Notes under the pieces: model-generated
What the model saw: the letters and a program-made list of their open reading frames with translations, nothing else
Database searches by the model: none
Told to the model about the DNA's origin: nothing
Shown: positions 28,933 to 38,580 of the stretch, one piece after another
Layout: each line of letters opens with the position of its first letter
Numbering within the stretch: the stretch's first letter is position 1
NCBI GenBank assembly: GCA_029267635.1
Contig: JAJUIK010000002.1
Location: forward strand, 1 to 64,000
Reading direction: 5' to 3'
DNA: 64,000 nt
Origin: Moraxellaceae bacterium
GTDB lineage: Bacteria; Pseudomonadota; Gammaproteobacteria; Pseudomonadales; Moraxellaceae
Translations under genes and position numbers: made by a program

Positions 28933-30786
28933 ATGCTGAAGTGGTTCGAAAAGCGTGTTGATGCTTATCCATCGAAAAGGCTTTACGAACCTTTGCCAAA
29001 CCGTTTTTTCGCTTTTGTCTGGCAAGCGGCTGAAGGGGTACGCCCTTATTTGCTGGCTTTGATTCTGTGTACAGCGGGTGCAGCAACGTTTGAGGCGGTA
29101 TTGTTTGCCCAAATCGGGCAATTGGTTGATTGGCTCAATACATCTCGGCCTGCAGATTTTTATGACAATCATCGGCAGAATCTGATCATGCTTAGCCTGA
29201 TTCTATTTGCCAATATTTTCTTTGCCAGCATACAGTCAATTATCAAGCATCAGATTCTTTATAGTACGTTCCCGATGCGTCTGCGTTGGCGTTTCCATAA
29301 TTTATTGCTGCGTCAAAGCCTGGATTTTTTCCATAATGACTTTGCAGGCCGCCTATCGGCCAAAGTCATGCAAACCGCCCTCGCCGTGCGTGAATTTTGG
29401 GTGATTCTGGGCGATATTTTTGCTTATGTGATTGTGTATTTCATTACTATTTCAGTAGTGTTAGGGGCCATTTCTCCACAATTAATTGTGCCCTTATTGA
29501 TCTGGTTAGCTTTATTCATTGTTGCTGCCCTGTATTTCATCCCGCGTTTAGGTCAAGTTTCGCAGGAGCAGGCGGATGCCCGTGCGGTCATGACCGGTCG
29601 TGTTACCGATGCTTATACCAATATTCAGACCGTGAAGCTATTTGCTCATGCTGGGCGTGAAAGCCAGTATGCCAAGGCCTCCATGAAAGAATTTATGGTC
29701 ACGGTATATAAACAAATGCGTTTAGGCACGCAATTTGATATCAGTATCCATCTACTCAGCGCGGTTTTATTTATTGGCGTGATTGGAGTGGCCATTCATC
29801 TCTGGGTCAATGGTCAGGTCGGTGTCGGGGTGATCGCCGCAACAACCGCCATGATTTTAAAACTCAACAGCATGGCCTTTTTCATCATGTGGCAAATTGC
29901 CGCCTTGTTTGAAAATATCGGGACCATTCAGGATGGTATGTATACGCTGGCTAAACCCATCGCGATTAGCGACAAAGCGGATGCAAAACCTTTGCAGATT
30001 CAACAAGGGGAAATTGAGTTCCGTGATCTTCAGTTTGCCTATAACAGTAACCTAGTCATCCAAAACTTTAATTTACACATCCGTCCAGGTGAAAAGATCG
30101 GTATTGTCGGGCGCTCAGGTGCAGGTAAATCCACCCTGATTCAGTTGCTCCTCAATTTTTATCAATTAAAACAGGGTCAAATCCTGATTGATGGACAGAA
30201 TATTGCAGATATTACCCAGGACAGTTTACGGGCCAATATTGCACTGGTCACTCAAGATACCTCCCTTCTGCATCGAACTGTCGCAGAAAATATTAAATAT
30301 GGCCGTCCAGATGCCAGTGATCAAGAGATGTTTGCCGCCGTGGCCAAAGCAAAAGCCGATGAATTTATCCCACAACTCATGGATGCACGTGGTCACAGTG
30401 GCTATGAGGCCTATGTGGGTGAGCGTGGTGTAAAACTTTCCGGTGGTCAGCGTCAGCGTATCGCGATTGCCCGGGTATTTTTAAAGGATGCGCCGATTTT
30501 AATTCTGGATGAGGCCACCAGTGCATTGGATTCAGAAGTAGAAGCTGCCATTCAGTCTAGCTTGAATGATCTCATGCAAGGTAAGACCGTGATTGCCATT
30601 GCACATCGCCTTTCGACCATTGCACAAATGGATCGCTTGATCGTGCTCGATCAAGGTCAAATTGCCGAGCAAGGCACACATGAGCAACTCATCGCGCAAA
30701 ACGGGATTTATGCCCAACTCTGGCAACGACAAACGGGCGGATTTCTTGCAGATCAGGAAAACAAGAATCTGGTAAAGTCTGGATAA
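28933..30786 (+). CDS. ABC exporter, fused permease and ATPase (MsbA-like)
   Basis: A half-transporter of 617 residues that should work as a homodimer. The first 340 residues hold six membrane helices of type I exporter fold (about 40-310). The nucleotide-binding domain follows: Walker A GRSGAGKSTL (about 395), Q-loop TQDTSLL, signature LSGGQRQRIAIAR (about 505), Walker B ILILDEATSALD and the H-loop AHRLST. All catalytic residues are intact. Substrate could be lipid, drug or peptide. It is single between unrelated genes; a duplicate function of MsbA cannot be ruled out. Confidence 0.88.
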   Translation: MLKWFEKRVDAYPSKRLYEPLPNRFFAFVWQAAEGVRPYLLALILCTAGAATFEAVLFAQIGQLVDWLNTSRPADFYDNHRQNLIMLSLILFANIFFASIQSIIKHQILYSTFPMRLRWRFHNLLLRQSLDFFHNDFAGRLSAKVMQTALAVREFWVILGDIFAYVIVYFITISVVLGAISPQLIVPLLIWLALFIVAALYFIPRLGQVSQEQADARAVMTGRVTDAYTNIQTVKLFAHAGRESQYAKASMKEFMVTVYKQMRLGTQFDISIHLLSAVLFIGVIGVAIHLWVNGQVGVGVIAATTAMILKLNSMAFFIMWQIAALFENIGTIQDGMYTLAKPIAISDKADAKPLQIQQGEIEFRDLQFAYNSNLVIQNFNLHIRPGEKIGIVGRSGAGKSTLIQLLLNFYQLKQGQILIDGQNIADITQDSLRANIALVTQDTSLLHRTVAENIKYGRPDASDQEMFAAVAKAKADEFIPQLMDARGHSGYEAYVGERGVKLSGGQRQRIAIARVFLKDAPILILDEATSALDSEVEAAIQSSLNDLMQGKTVIAIAHRLSTIAQMDRLIVLDQGQIAEQGTHEQLIAQNGIYAQLWQRQTGGFLADQENKNLVKSG

Positions 30787-30949
30787 ATGTCATGTAAAAC
30801 CGGAAAAAATGGGCGGAAATGGTTGATGATGAATACAACATCATTCAGACGGTTAAGCTCAAGATCTACCGGGATAAAACTTTTGTTTTTATACAAAACC
30901 ATGTATAAAACAAGACAAAAATGATGAAATGCTTTTTTAAGGAGTCCGC

Positions 30950-31324
30950 ATGAATCATCCTTCAGAATTGAAGTATGCTAGTACACATGAATGGGTCAAG
31001 ATAGAAGGTGATCTTGTGATTACCGGTATCTCAGACCATGCACAGGATGCCTTAGGCGATTTGGTTTATGTAGAAACCCCGGAAGTGGGTAGCCGTATTA
31101 CTGCGGGTGAACAAGCCGGTGTGGTGGAATCTGTGAAAACAGCTTCTGATATTCATGCGCCAGTCTCTGGTGTTGTGGTAGAAGTCAACACAGCACTTGA
31201 AGATGATCCTGATTTTGTCAATGAAGACCCGTATGGTAAAGGCTGGATTTATAAAATTAAAGCTGATAATCCCGGTGATGTTGAAAAATTACTCTCGAAT
31301 AGTGAGTATGAAGCCGGTCTTTAA
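30950..31324 (+). CDS. gcvH: Glycine cleavage system H protein
   Basis: GcvH carries the aminomethyl group on lipoate between the P, T and L proteins. The 124 residues match the family. The lipoyl lysine is in [16 protein letters not shown] (Lys near 64). A strong AAGGAG ribosome binding site precedes the ATG. No gcvP, gcvT or lpd lies in the window, so the gene is separated from its partners. Family members can also act as lipoyl donors in lipoate relay. Confidence 0.95.
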   Translation: MNHPSELKYASTHEWVKIEGDLVITGISDHAQDALGDLVYVETPEVGSRITAGEQAGVVESVKTASDIHAPVSGVVVEVNTALEDDPDFVNEDPYGKGWIYKIKADNPGDVEKLLSNSEYEAGL

Positions 31325-31345
31325 TCAAAGCTTTTACTGAAGATC

Positions 31346-31373
31346 AGGCATATCTCGGGATATGCCTTTTTTA
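31346..31373 (+). terminator. Terminator of gcvH
   Basis: AGGCATATC (31346-31354) pairs perfectly with GATATGCCT (31359-31367) around a four-base loop, followed by a run of T, 21 bases after the gcvH stop. Confidence 0.9.
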
Positions 31374-31471
31374 TTTGATAAGAAGAAATAAGTTTCTAGG
31401 CTATTTATAGAATTAAAAATTTTTATCACGCTACAACTAACTACATTCACATTCGCTTGAGCAGATGGCCA

Positions 31472-31822
31472 TTAAGTTTTTTCCACCTGATCCTGAAAAT
31501 ATCTAAGCCAAAATGCTTCACGGCAGGCAGAATTAAACTGTATACGTTTCGGACTAATCACGGGTGCTGGTTTTTTTTGTTCGATCACCATGTAGATAAT
31601 CCAGCTGTCATCACAGCTATCAAGCATCATGGCTTCATGATTCTGTTCAATGATCCGTTTAATCACGGCGCCGTTATCAAAATGATAGGTCGAAATTTCC
31701 TGGCTGACTTCGGTATCATCTTCAATCCATTGTTTAGTGCGAGTTTCAACCTTCTGGATGATATGGGTACAGGCAAGCTCAGGATGTAGAATTGCCTCAA
31801 CATAATTTGATAAATGTGACAT
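31472..31822 (-). CDS. Small protein of unknown function
   Basis: A 116-residue soluble protein that I do not recognise. It is mixed alpha/beta by composition, with a conserved-looking central stretch 'TYHFDNGAVIKRIIEQN' and the end WLRYFQDQVEKT. No signal peptide or membrane segment, and no strong ribosome binding site. It lies between gcvH and uspA on the other strand. It is called because codon use is regular over the whole length and no competing frame is convincing. Confidence 0.6.
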   Translation of the reverse strand: MSHLSNYVEAILHPELACTHIIQKVETRTKQWIEDDTEVSQEISTYHFDNGAVIKRIIEQNHEAMMLDSCDDSWIIYMVIEQKKPAPVISPKRIQFNSACREAFWLRYFQDQVEKT

Positions 31823-32105
31823 TTCAAGGATAAACCTGAGACTAGTAGCACATAAATATTAACATTTTTGGTTAGGACTGCGGAGCTTTTTAGACTTTAG
31901 TTCTAGGTTTAACGTTTTAATTGGATAAGTTTGAATCACAGCTTAAATTCGCAAATAATGAATCGCATTTTCAAGTTGAATTTTTGAGGCTAAGCATAAA
32001 AAAATAATCAGATTTCCAACATGATCTTGTATGTAAATATGCTAGCCTTAAAATGAAGTGAGGAAAAAACAATACTTTTGATATCAACAATAAGGAGTAA
32101 TCATC

Positions 32106-32549
32106 ATGACTTACCAACATATTTTAGTACCCGTAGATGATTCAGATATTTCAGCTGCAGCTGTAGGACAAGCAATTAGCCTGGCGAAAGCTTTCGGCAG
32201 TAAAATCACCACCGTTTGTGTGATCGCCGTTGATCCTTTTATCGGAGTCGATTTTTATAATGTCACCCCTGTCATTACAGAATATTTCATTGAGGCAGAA
32301 GCACATGCTAAAAAAACTTTAGCCAATATTCAGCATAGATGTACATTAGAAGGAATTTCTGCAGATAGTCGGATTATTAAAGGTGAACCGACAGAAACGG
32401 GTATTGTGCATCTTGCGGATGAAATTGGTGCTGATCTGATTGTGATTGGCTCACATGGACGTACAGGCTTTAAAAAATTGATGTTAGGTAGTGTGGCGGA
32501 AGATGTGTTAAATAAAACCCATTTGCCGGTTTTAGTTGTTAAACAGTGA
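32106..32549 (+). CDS. Universal stress protein, UspA family
   Basis: A 147-residue single-domain Usp. It opens with the beta strand YQHILVPVDDSD and ends with the ATP-binding pattern G-2x-G-9x-G-S (GSHGRTGFKKLMLGSVAEDV), so it is the nucleotide-binding type. A clear AAGGAG site precedes the ATG. Cytosolic, with a general stress role by family. It is a single gene closed by its own terminator. Confidence 0.92.
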   Translation: MTYQHILVPVDDSDISAAAVGQAISLAKAFGSKITTVCVIAVDPFIGVDFYNVTPVITEYFIEAEAHAKKTLANIQHRCTLEGISADSRIIKGEPTETGIVHLADEIGADLIVIGSHGRTGFKKLMLGSVAEDVLNKTHLPVLVVKQ

Positions 32550-32567
32550 TGTTTCTTTGATTGATTT

Positions 32568-32589
32568 AACCCACTTTAAGTGGGTTTTT
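32568..32589 (+). terminator. Terminator of the uspA-family gene
   Basis: AACCCACT (32568-32575) pairs with AGTGGGTT (32579-32586) around a three-base loop and is followed by T residues, starting 18 bases after the stop codon. Confidence 0.9.
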
Positions 32590-32760
32590 AAATTTTTTAA
32601 AATTTTACTTAGGCTATTTTGGTAATCAATATAAAATCTCACCACAAAACAAATAAGCCATTGAAATAATTATATTATTTTATTGAATGCCAAAAATATC
32701 ACTGCGGTTTTTATAATTATTGCTGCTTCTATATTGATATCAGGTGTAATTTTTTAAGCA

Positions 32761-32788
32761 AAAAACCGAATCAGCTGATCCGGTTTTT
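32761..32788. terminator. Bidirectional terminator before the thioesterase gene end
   Basis: AAAAACCG (32761-32768) and CGGTTTTT (32781-32788) enclose the palindrome ATCAGCTGAT, with A and T runs on both sides. It most likely ends the minus-strand thioesterase transcript. Confidence 0.8.
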
Positions 32789-32801
32789 TATGGGATGTGA
32801 T

Positions 32802-33605
32802 TTATCCTGCCATTTTGCGTAGCGTCAAAATCTGCTCACTACGGCCAAACGGCCCATGCACATCATGCAACACCGCACTGGTCAGGCCAATCCCATCCTG
32901 CCCATACTGCTGTACAGCTTGTATGCCTAGCCATTCCCCTTGCGGTAAACGGTACAAATGGATTTGCAAGTCCAAATTCGGGAACATCCATTCAAAATCA
33001 CCTGACTGCCGTGGTACCACGCCATTGGCAGTATCAACCATGCCCATTAAGCGCACAAAATCAGTGGTGCATTGCCCTTCCACCATCTCTTGCCGATTAT
33101 GCAGCCAGACAATGCCTTTTCCTGCGCGGTGTTGATCATCTGTTCGGGCTTCAATGGTCTGAATATATCCCCCCGGCCAGCTTTTAATCCCAGACCAAAC
33201 TGGCAAATTTTCTGGATGTTCAACCGAATGATCTTCCAGGCCGGCAATCTGTTGAGAATTCTGTGTCATCATGCGCCAGGCCCGTGCCACAATGCAGGTT
33301 TTTCCTTGTGCCTGCATTTCGGCTTCAATCAATTCAATGGTTTTTCCCGGACGGATGACACGGGTTTGAATGGTAAAATCACCAAAAGCGATCAGACCAA
33401 AAATATCCAGACTGATCCTACCAATGCGCATCTCTGCACGAGGCATAAACTGTTCCAGTTCAGCACAGAGAATGCCAGTGGCCGGGGCCATATGCTGTTC
33501 ATGGCTGTTCCATGCACCCTGAGCATGAATGGTGGAACGATACTGTGAGCTAACGCTACCATCGGCGGCTTGCTCACGTTGAATGAGTTGATAATATGCT
33601 GACAT
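32802..33605 (-). CDS. Acyl-CoA thioesterase-like double-hotdog protein
   Basis: The 267-residue protein looks like two tandem hotdog halves. The first contains 'RISLDIFGLIAFGDFTIQTR' followed by IRPGKTIELIEAEMQAQGK, and the second ends DLQIHLYRLPQGEWLGIQAVQQYGQDGIG with AVLHDVHGPFGRSEQ, as in TesB-like thioesterases. The acyl substrate is not visible. Start 33605 is preferred because AGGGA lies just upstream; the frame is open to 33650 (15 more residues) without a ribosome binding site. Single gene. Confidence 0.7.
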   Translation of the reverse strand: MSAYYQLIQREQAADGSVSSQYRSTIHAQGAWNSHEQHMAPATGILCAELEQFMPRAEMRIGRISLDIFGLIAFGDFTIQTRVIRPGKTIELIEAEMQAQGKTCIVARAWRMMTQNSQQIAGLEDHSVEHPENLPVWSGIKSWPGGYIQTIEARTDDQHRAGKGIVWLHNRQEMVEGQCTTDFVRLMGMVDTANGVVPRQSGDFEWMFPNLDLQIHLYRLPQGEWLGIQAVQQYGQDGIGLTSAVLHDVHGPFGRSEQILTLRKMAG

Positions 33606-34192
33606 AAATTCCCTAATCCCTTGGTCCGGTTTTAAATCTATAATTTTCATTTTTTGTTATGAAAAGATAAAAACTGTTCTGTGGTTTTGAGCTTCCCTAT
33701 TTTTCCAAATAGAAACATGCTGTTATTAAAAAAATGCACAGTTTGCGTAAAAACTTTCCCTTATTCTTAGAAAATGAGCGTAATCGTCAATCAAATAGAT
33801 TGACTACAGCGTCGGTTTTTTGACTATACAATCAAATTCCAGCGATGAATCAAAACAGCGGCCTTTGCTTTTTCTTTCTGGGTTATGCAACTTTCTTAAC
33901 TTACACGCCTCTTTGAGTACAGATCAATCTGTGCTGTTGAGCAATGAAATAGCCTCCTTTTTCATTGCGTAAAATGAAGACTTACTAAAAATACTCTTTA
34001 TAATTGCTAGCGAAATAGCTGAAAAATCATTACATTATTCAAGAGATCTATAAAATTAGCTCTTGATGAAATGATCTGACCTATATTGGATGAACCGGAG
34101 CCCACTCTACATATTATTTTAGATGACCACACTGCAAGCCAAGAAAGGCATTGATGTTCACCCTCTATATAGTTCTGTATTGAATTGAGAAT
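33606..34192. other. Intergenic region with two perfect inverted repeats
   Basis: No supportable gene lies here. GTCAATC (33786-33792) and GATTGAC (33798-33804) form a 7-5-7 palindrome of operator size. GCAATGAAA (33941-33949) and TTTCATTGC (33960-33968) form a 9-bp stem whose loop holds CCTCCTT. The rest is AT-rich without motif. Confidence 0.5.
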
Positions 34193-37100
34193 ATGCCGCA
34201 AAAAAATAAATACGTCTTCATTTTTCTTCTTCTCACTGTCGCCATCATGAATATCTTTATGATCGCTTTACTGAGTTATACCTTACATACTTCACGTGAA
34301 CGAAAAGAAGTAGAAGTCCGTACAGAAGTTGAAAACCTGGCTTTACTGCTGGATAAAAGAGTGACCGGAACGGCGAAGGAAATCGATTTATCTCTGCATG
34401 AGATTCAAGCCTATCTGGAAAAAGAATTACGCGACAAAGGACAACTCAATCCGGCAGATATCAATGCCATGGTCAAAAAACATGAACATTGGATTCATGC
34501 TATTGCAGAAATCCGGATTTCTGATGCGCAAGGTGAAATTGATTATGGTCATACAATTGCAGGAAATACGGCACTTCACTATCGCAATGATCATTTTTTT
34601 CAAGCAGCGCAACAGGATACAAGTGATCAGCTGCGTGTCAGCAAACTGATCAAAAATCCGGTCAATCAAGAGTGGATTCATATCTTTTCCCGACGTTATA
34701 ACACTCCTGACGGGAAATTTGCGGGCATTATTACCGCCTCGATTTCGGCCAGCTACTTTAACACGCTCATTGCTGATCTCGACTTAGGCCCTAAAGGGGT
34801 GGTACTGGTTCAGGATACCGATAAAGCACTGGTTGCACGAATTCCCAGCTTAAATACAGCTGCGGGGCAAATTGGTTCAGTCGGGGGATCTCCGCTGCTC
34901 ATGCGTGTCATGGATTCAGGAGCCAAAGCCGGCACCCTTTATACCACTCAAACAACGGATGGTGTTGCCCGAACAGGCAGTTTTCGCCGCCTGAATAGCA
35001 TGCCCATCTTTATAGTGGTTGCTCTTGCGGAAGAAGATTATCTTGTACAATGGTATGCCGACCTGAAAAAAGCCATTTTCCTGGGCATACTATTTTTACT
35101 GGTGACCATTTCTGCAAGCTGGTTACTCTGGGGGCAAATTAAAGCGCGTGATTTGGCCAACCATCGTAGCCGCATGTTACTGCAAAATGCCCGTGATGGT
35201 ATTCATGTTCTGGATCTAAACGGTCAACTGCTGGAAGCCAGTGATTCTTTTTTCCAGATGACGGGTTATTCTGCAGATGAAATCATTGGACAATCCGCTG
35301 CGCTTTGGGATACCTCATATAGTCCAGATGAACTTAAACAGCTCATCCAGAAAAGCCGAAACACACCAGATGGACTACGTTTTGAGACCTATTATCGTAA
35401 TCATCAGGATCAACTTTATCCGGTGGAAGTGACGAGCATTTTGGTCAATATTGATGGTGAGCAGGTCTTTTTCTGCTCGGCTCGGGATATTAGCGAACGT
35501 AAAAAGGCTGATGAAAACTTACGCATTGCCGCGACCGCCTTTGAATCTCAGGTGGGTATGCTGATCACCAATCCCAATCTGGTCATCTTGCGTGCTAATC
35601 GTGCCTTCTCCGAAATCACTGGTTATAGCCAACGGGAAATTCTTGGAAAAACCCCGCACGCCTTTCAATCGGGTCTGCATGACAAAAGTTTTTATGCCCG
35701 CATGTGGGATCACATCCGCACCAAGGGATTCTGGCAGGGTGAAATCTGGAATAAACGCAAAAATGGTGAACTTTATCCGCAGCTGATTTCCATTGCCAGC
35801 GTCCGTGATCATCATGAACAGATTACGCATTATGTGGCGACTTTTACCGATATTTCGGCCTATAAAGCGTCTGAAGAACGCGTCCGCATTCTGGCATTTT
35901 ATGATACCTTGACAAAATTAGCCAACCGCCGCATGTTCTTGGAACGCCTGGAACAAGCTATTCAACAGGTCCGAAAAGATCAGCATAAAGGTGCGGTACT
36001 CTGTGTCGATCTGGACAATTTCAAAGCATTGAATGATACCGAAGGTCACACCACCGGTGATCTGCTGCTGCAACAAGTCGCAACCCGGCTTATAGATAGT
36101 GTAGCCCCCAACACGATGGTGGCACGGTTAGGCAGTGATGAATTCGCGATTTTACTCGATCATTTAGATCCATCTGAATCAAAGGCCATTCAGCAGGCTG
36201 AAGCTATCGCTAAACAGATTTTAGCAGCCTTATCCCAACCCTATTTTCTGGAAACGTCAGAATATCGAAGTTCTGCCAGCATGGGAATCAGCCTGTTTGG
36301 TGTGCATAAACACGAGTGTGTCAGAGACACCTTAAAACGTGCCGATATGGCAATGTTTGAAGCCAAAACCACCGGACGTAATGTCTTGCGTTTCTTTGAT
36401 CCACAAATACAATCGCAAATTCAGGAACGAGCCGAACTGGAAGCCGGATTACGGATTGCCTTAGAACAGAACCAGCTGATCCTTTATTATCAGCCTCAGG
36501 TGAATGGTGCCCATCAGATTACCGGTTTTGAGGCTTTGGTTCGCTGGCAACATCCCGAACAGGGAATGATTTCACCGGCACGTTTTATTCCGGTTGCTGA
36601 AGAAAATGGACTGATTATTCCGCTGGGTCACTGGGTACTCGAGACCGCCTGCCAACAGCTGAGTGAATGGGCTAAACAGCCACAAACAGCACACCTGAGC
36701 ATTGCCGTGAATGTCAGTGCCAGCCAGTTTGCCCAGCCCGATTTTGTGCAGAATGTGCAAGAGATTTTGCAGCGCACAGCTGCCCCTGCCCATTTACTAA
36801 AACTTGAATTGACTGAAAGTGCGCTGGTCATGCAAGTTGAAGACATCATTGCCAAAATGGTGATGCTGAAACGCTATGGTGTAACATTCTCTCTGGATGA
36901 CTTTGGTACCGGCTATTCATCCCTCACCTATTTAAAACGCATTCCGATTGATCAGCTCAAGATCGATCAAAGTTTTGTGCGTGACATTTTAGTCAACAGC
37001 AACGATGCAGAAATTGCCAAAATGATTATTGTACTGGCCAAAACACTGGGTATTTCGGTATTGGCAGAAGGTGTAGAGACTGAAGCGCAATGTGATCTGC

Positions 37101-37225
37101 TGGAAAAGCTGGGTTGCTATCATTACCAGGGCTATTTCTTTGGCAAACCAATGCCGATTGATGTGCTCGAGCATTATTTATTGTTACATCGAACTCAGCG
37201 TAATGTGTTGCAAACTTATCTTTAA
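34193..37225 (+). CDS. Membrane sensor with PAS, GGDEF and EAL domains
   Basis: A 1010-residue cyclic-di-GMP enzyme. In order: membrane helix (about 7-28), a periplasmic CACHE-like sensor (30-290), second helix (about 297-318), two PAS domains (about 325-560, each followed by a PAC-like segment), GGDEF (about 565-730) and EAL (about 745-1000). The EAL residues are intact: Glu780 in EALVR, NVSASQF, LELTES, Asp902/Asp903 in DDFGTG, and AEGVETEAQ. The GGDEF signature is GSDEF (647-651), with no RxxD inhibitory site at the usual place. Phosphodiesterase activity is therefore likely and cyclase activity doubtful. Single gene. Confidence 0.9.
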   Translation: MPQKNKYVFIFLLLTVAIMNIFMIALLSYTLHTSRERKEVEVRTEVENLALLLDKRVTGTAKEIDLSLHEIQAYLEKELRDKGQLNPADINAMVKKHEHWIHAIAEIRISDAQGEIDYGHTIAGNTALHYRNDHFFQAAQQDTSDQLRVSKLIKNPVNQEWIHIFSRRYNTPDGKFAGIITASISASYFNTLIADLDLGPKGVVLVQDTDKALVARIPSLNTAAGQIGSVGGSPLLMRVMDSGAKAGTLYTTQTTDGVARTGSFRRLNSMPIFIVVALAEEDYLVQWYADLKKAIFLGILFLLVTISASWLLWGQIKARDLANHRSRMLLQNARDGIHVLDLNGQLLEASDSFFQMTGYSADEIIGQSAALWDTSYSPDELKQLIQKSRNTPDGLRFETYYRNHQDQLYPVEVTSILVNIDGEQVFFCSARDISERKKADENLRIAATAFESQVGMLITNPNLVILRANRAFSEITGYSQREILGKTPHAFQSGLHDKSFYARMWDHIRTKGFWQGEIWNKRKNGELYPQLISIASVRDHHEQITHYVATFTDISAYKASEERVRILAFYDTLTKLANRRMFLERLEQAIQQVRKDQHKGAVLCVDLDNFKALNDTEGHTTGDLLLQQVATRLIDSVAPNTMVARLGSDEFAILLDHLDPSESKAIQQAEAIAKQILAALSQPYFLETSEYRSSASMGISLFGVHKHECVRDTLKRADMAMFEAKTTGRNVLRFFDPQIQSQIQERAELEAGLRIALEQNQLILYYQPQVNGAHQITGFEALVRWQHPEQGMISPARFIPVAEENGLIIPLGHWVLETACQQLSEWAKQPQTAHLSIAVNVSASQFAQPDFVQNVQEILQRTAAPAHLLKLELTESALVMQVEDIIAKMVMLKRYGVTFSLDDFGTGYSSLTYLKRIPIDQLKIDQSFVRDILVNSNDAEIAKMIIVLAKTLGISVLAEGVETEAQCDLLEKLGCYHYQGYFFGKPMPIDVLEHYLLLHRTQRNVLQTYL

Positions 37226-37507
37226 GTTATAGCTTAATTTCGGCTCAGCTTGGATCATTTATTTCGAAGAATAAAGGGTTATTTTTTAGTTTAAATTATT
37301 TTTTTGCTTAGGCTATTTTTAATTTTATTTATGTTTTGAATGTTTCTGTTTTTTTAGATAATCAAGTAGTGTTATTTATACGATTATTTATAAATCAAAA
37401 ACTTAGTTAGTCTTCCCGTTCACCATCACACCCAACGCCACATACAAGAAAAACGTATAACGTCAGGTGTGCTTTCCAGCATAAATGTTCTTGAAACATA
37501 TCTGATT
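37226..37507. other. AT-rich convergent intergenic region
   Basis: This 282-base stretch lies between the convergent GGDEF/EAL and arsC-like genes. I see no gene and no clear terminator hairpin in it. Confidence 0.5.
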
Positions 37508-37978
37508 TTAAATTCTGGCAATATCGTTAATAGCGTGAATCAGTTTTGGTCGATGCAAGCTCGGAAGATCCAGCGAAAATAAAGCATCTAGACGTTTATT
37601 AATATGTGTAACTGTATCCATAAAGGCGGCGAGTTTTTCTGATTTTGGTAATTCTAGATGGGATGGATCAGCTAAATCCCAATGTGCTTTAATCGCCCCA
37701 CCCAAATATAAAGGACAAAGCTCATGGGCCATCCTGTCACACACCGTGATGACCACATTAGGTTTGTATTCTTCCCAATCACGAATCACTTTGCTAAACA
37801 ATCCTTGCGTCGATAACCCCAAAGATTGCAAAGTTTCTAGTGTTAATGGGTGCACATGACCGGTTCCCTTACTACCTGCACTGAAGGCTTTCCATCCTTC
37901 TGGTGCACGTGCATTAAATAAGACTTCTGCTAAAATACTACGGCAGTTATTATCTGCACATAAAAATAAAAAATTCAT
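37508..37978 (-). CDS. arsC: ArsC-type arsenate reductase / low-molecular-weight phosphatase fold
   Basis: A 156-residue protein with the P-loop CX5R at Cys7-Arg13 (CADNNCR) and the cysteine pair Cys80 and Cys88 (VVITVCDRMAHELCP), as needed for the thioredoxin-coupled ArsC disulfide cascade; WDLADPS supplies the Asp-Pro loop. Spacing of the second pair is one residue longer than in S. aureus ArsC (82/89). No arsR, arsB or arsH is nearby, so an arsenate role is plausible but unsupported by context. A phosphatase-like function is the alternative. Confidence 0.75.
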   Translation of the reverse strand: MNFLFLCADNNCRSILAEVLFNARAPEGWKAFSAGSKGTGHVHPLTLETLQSLGLSTQGLFSKVIRDWEEYKPNVVITVCDRMAHELCPLYLGGAIKAHWDLADPSHLELPKSEKLAAFMDTVTHINKRLDALFSLDLPSLHRPKLIHAINDIARI

Positions 37979-38580
37979 AAGTAATCATTCCCTGTAGTGA
38001 TAGAAATTAAAGATTACTCTCCATAATCAGAAGATTGAGTAAACAACTGTTAGCTGAAGAAATTTTATGTTTTTATATATTATAAATATGCAACCTTTCT
38101 ATTAGGTAGTCAGATCAAGCAAGATTGAAATGGGTACATTCATCCATTTTCATCAGTGAGCAGATAAAAATTTCTCCCAGTGCGGCAGGATTAAAGTATG
38201 GGAGATGATGTTTTTACTCAAAACATTTACCGCCTGGTGACTTACTTTATTAGTCATTAGACCCAAAGTGAAATATGAATGTCATATTTTTATTACATAT
38301 GAAAGAGGCAGCCCTATGCTGAATGCACAAAAATGAGGCAATCTTATTTATAAAGATAAATTTAACAATTTCGCAGACTGTCATATATTTGTCATTAAAA
38401 TTTAGCAATAAAATAACAATTGGCAACTTTTAATTAAAAGTAAAACTAAGTTAATAATTTATATTTATTTTTCTTATATTTTTAACGTCTCCATGTAACA
38501 TAACTGTCACACATTGCTCCTAGCATGCCGTATAGCAATCTCCCCTCTTCTTGTAAAAAATAATAGTGAATCCTGGCAAT
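37979..38580. other. Intergenic region between arsC-like gene and ppk
   Basis: This 602-base AT-rich region holds the ppk control region (Pho box, below). It also contains an inverted repeat TCTCCCA (38173-38179) with TGGGAGA (38199-38205), bordered on the left by an A-run. That could be a minus-strand terminator, although no minus-strand gene precedes it. No supportable gene. Confidence 0.5.
38378..38395 (+). promoter_or_regulatory. Pho box (PhoB site) upstream of ppk
   Basis: CTGTCAT-ATAT-TTGTCAT gives two 7-mers repeated every 11 bases, the canonical PhoB arrangement. It lies about 185 bases before the ppk start. A further half-site CTGTCAC occurs at 38504-38510. Phosphate-starvation control of ppk is the natural reading. 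Confidence 0.8.

Noticed and set aside
31457..31789. Plus-strand frame opposite the small unknown gene at 31472-31822
   Set aside because: The minus-strand frame has more balanced composition and a plausible protein pattern; the plus frame is rich in Phe/Ile/His clusters typical of a shadow.
34007..34201. Minus-strand 64-codon frame upstream of the GGDEF/EAL gene
   Set aside because: AT-rich, no ribosome binding site, no similarity that I recognise; probably chance.
37508..37978. An arsenic resistance operon
   Set aside because: Only an arsC-like gene is present; no arsR, arsB/acr3 or arsH is adjacent, so no operon is claimed.
38173..38205. TCTCCCA/TGGGAGA repeat as a third small-RNA terminator
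   Set aside because: No promoter or T-run of good quality goes with it; it is noted only as an inverted repeat.
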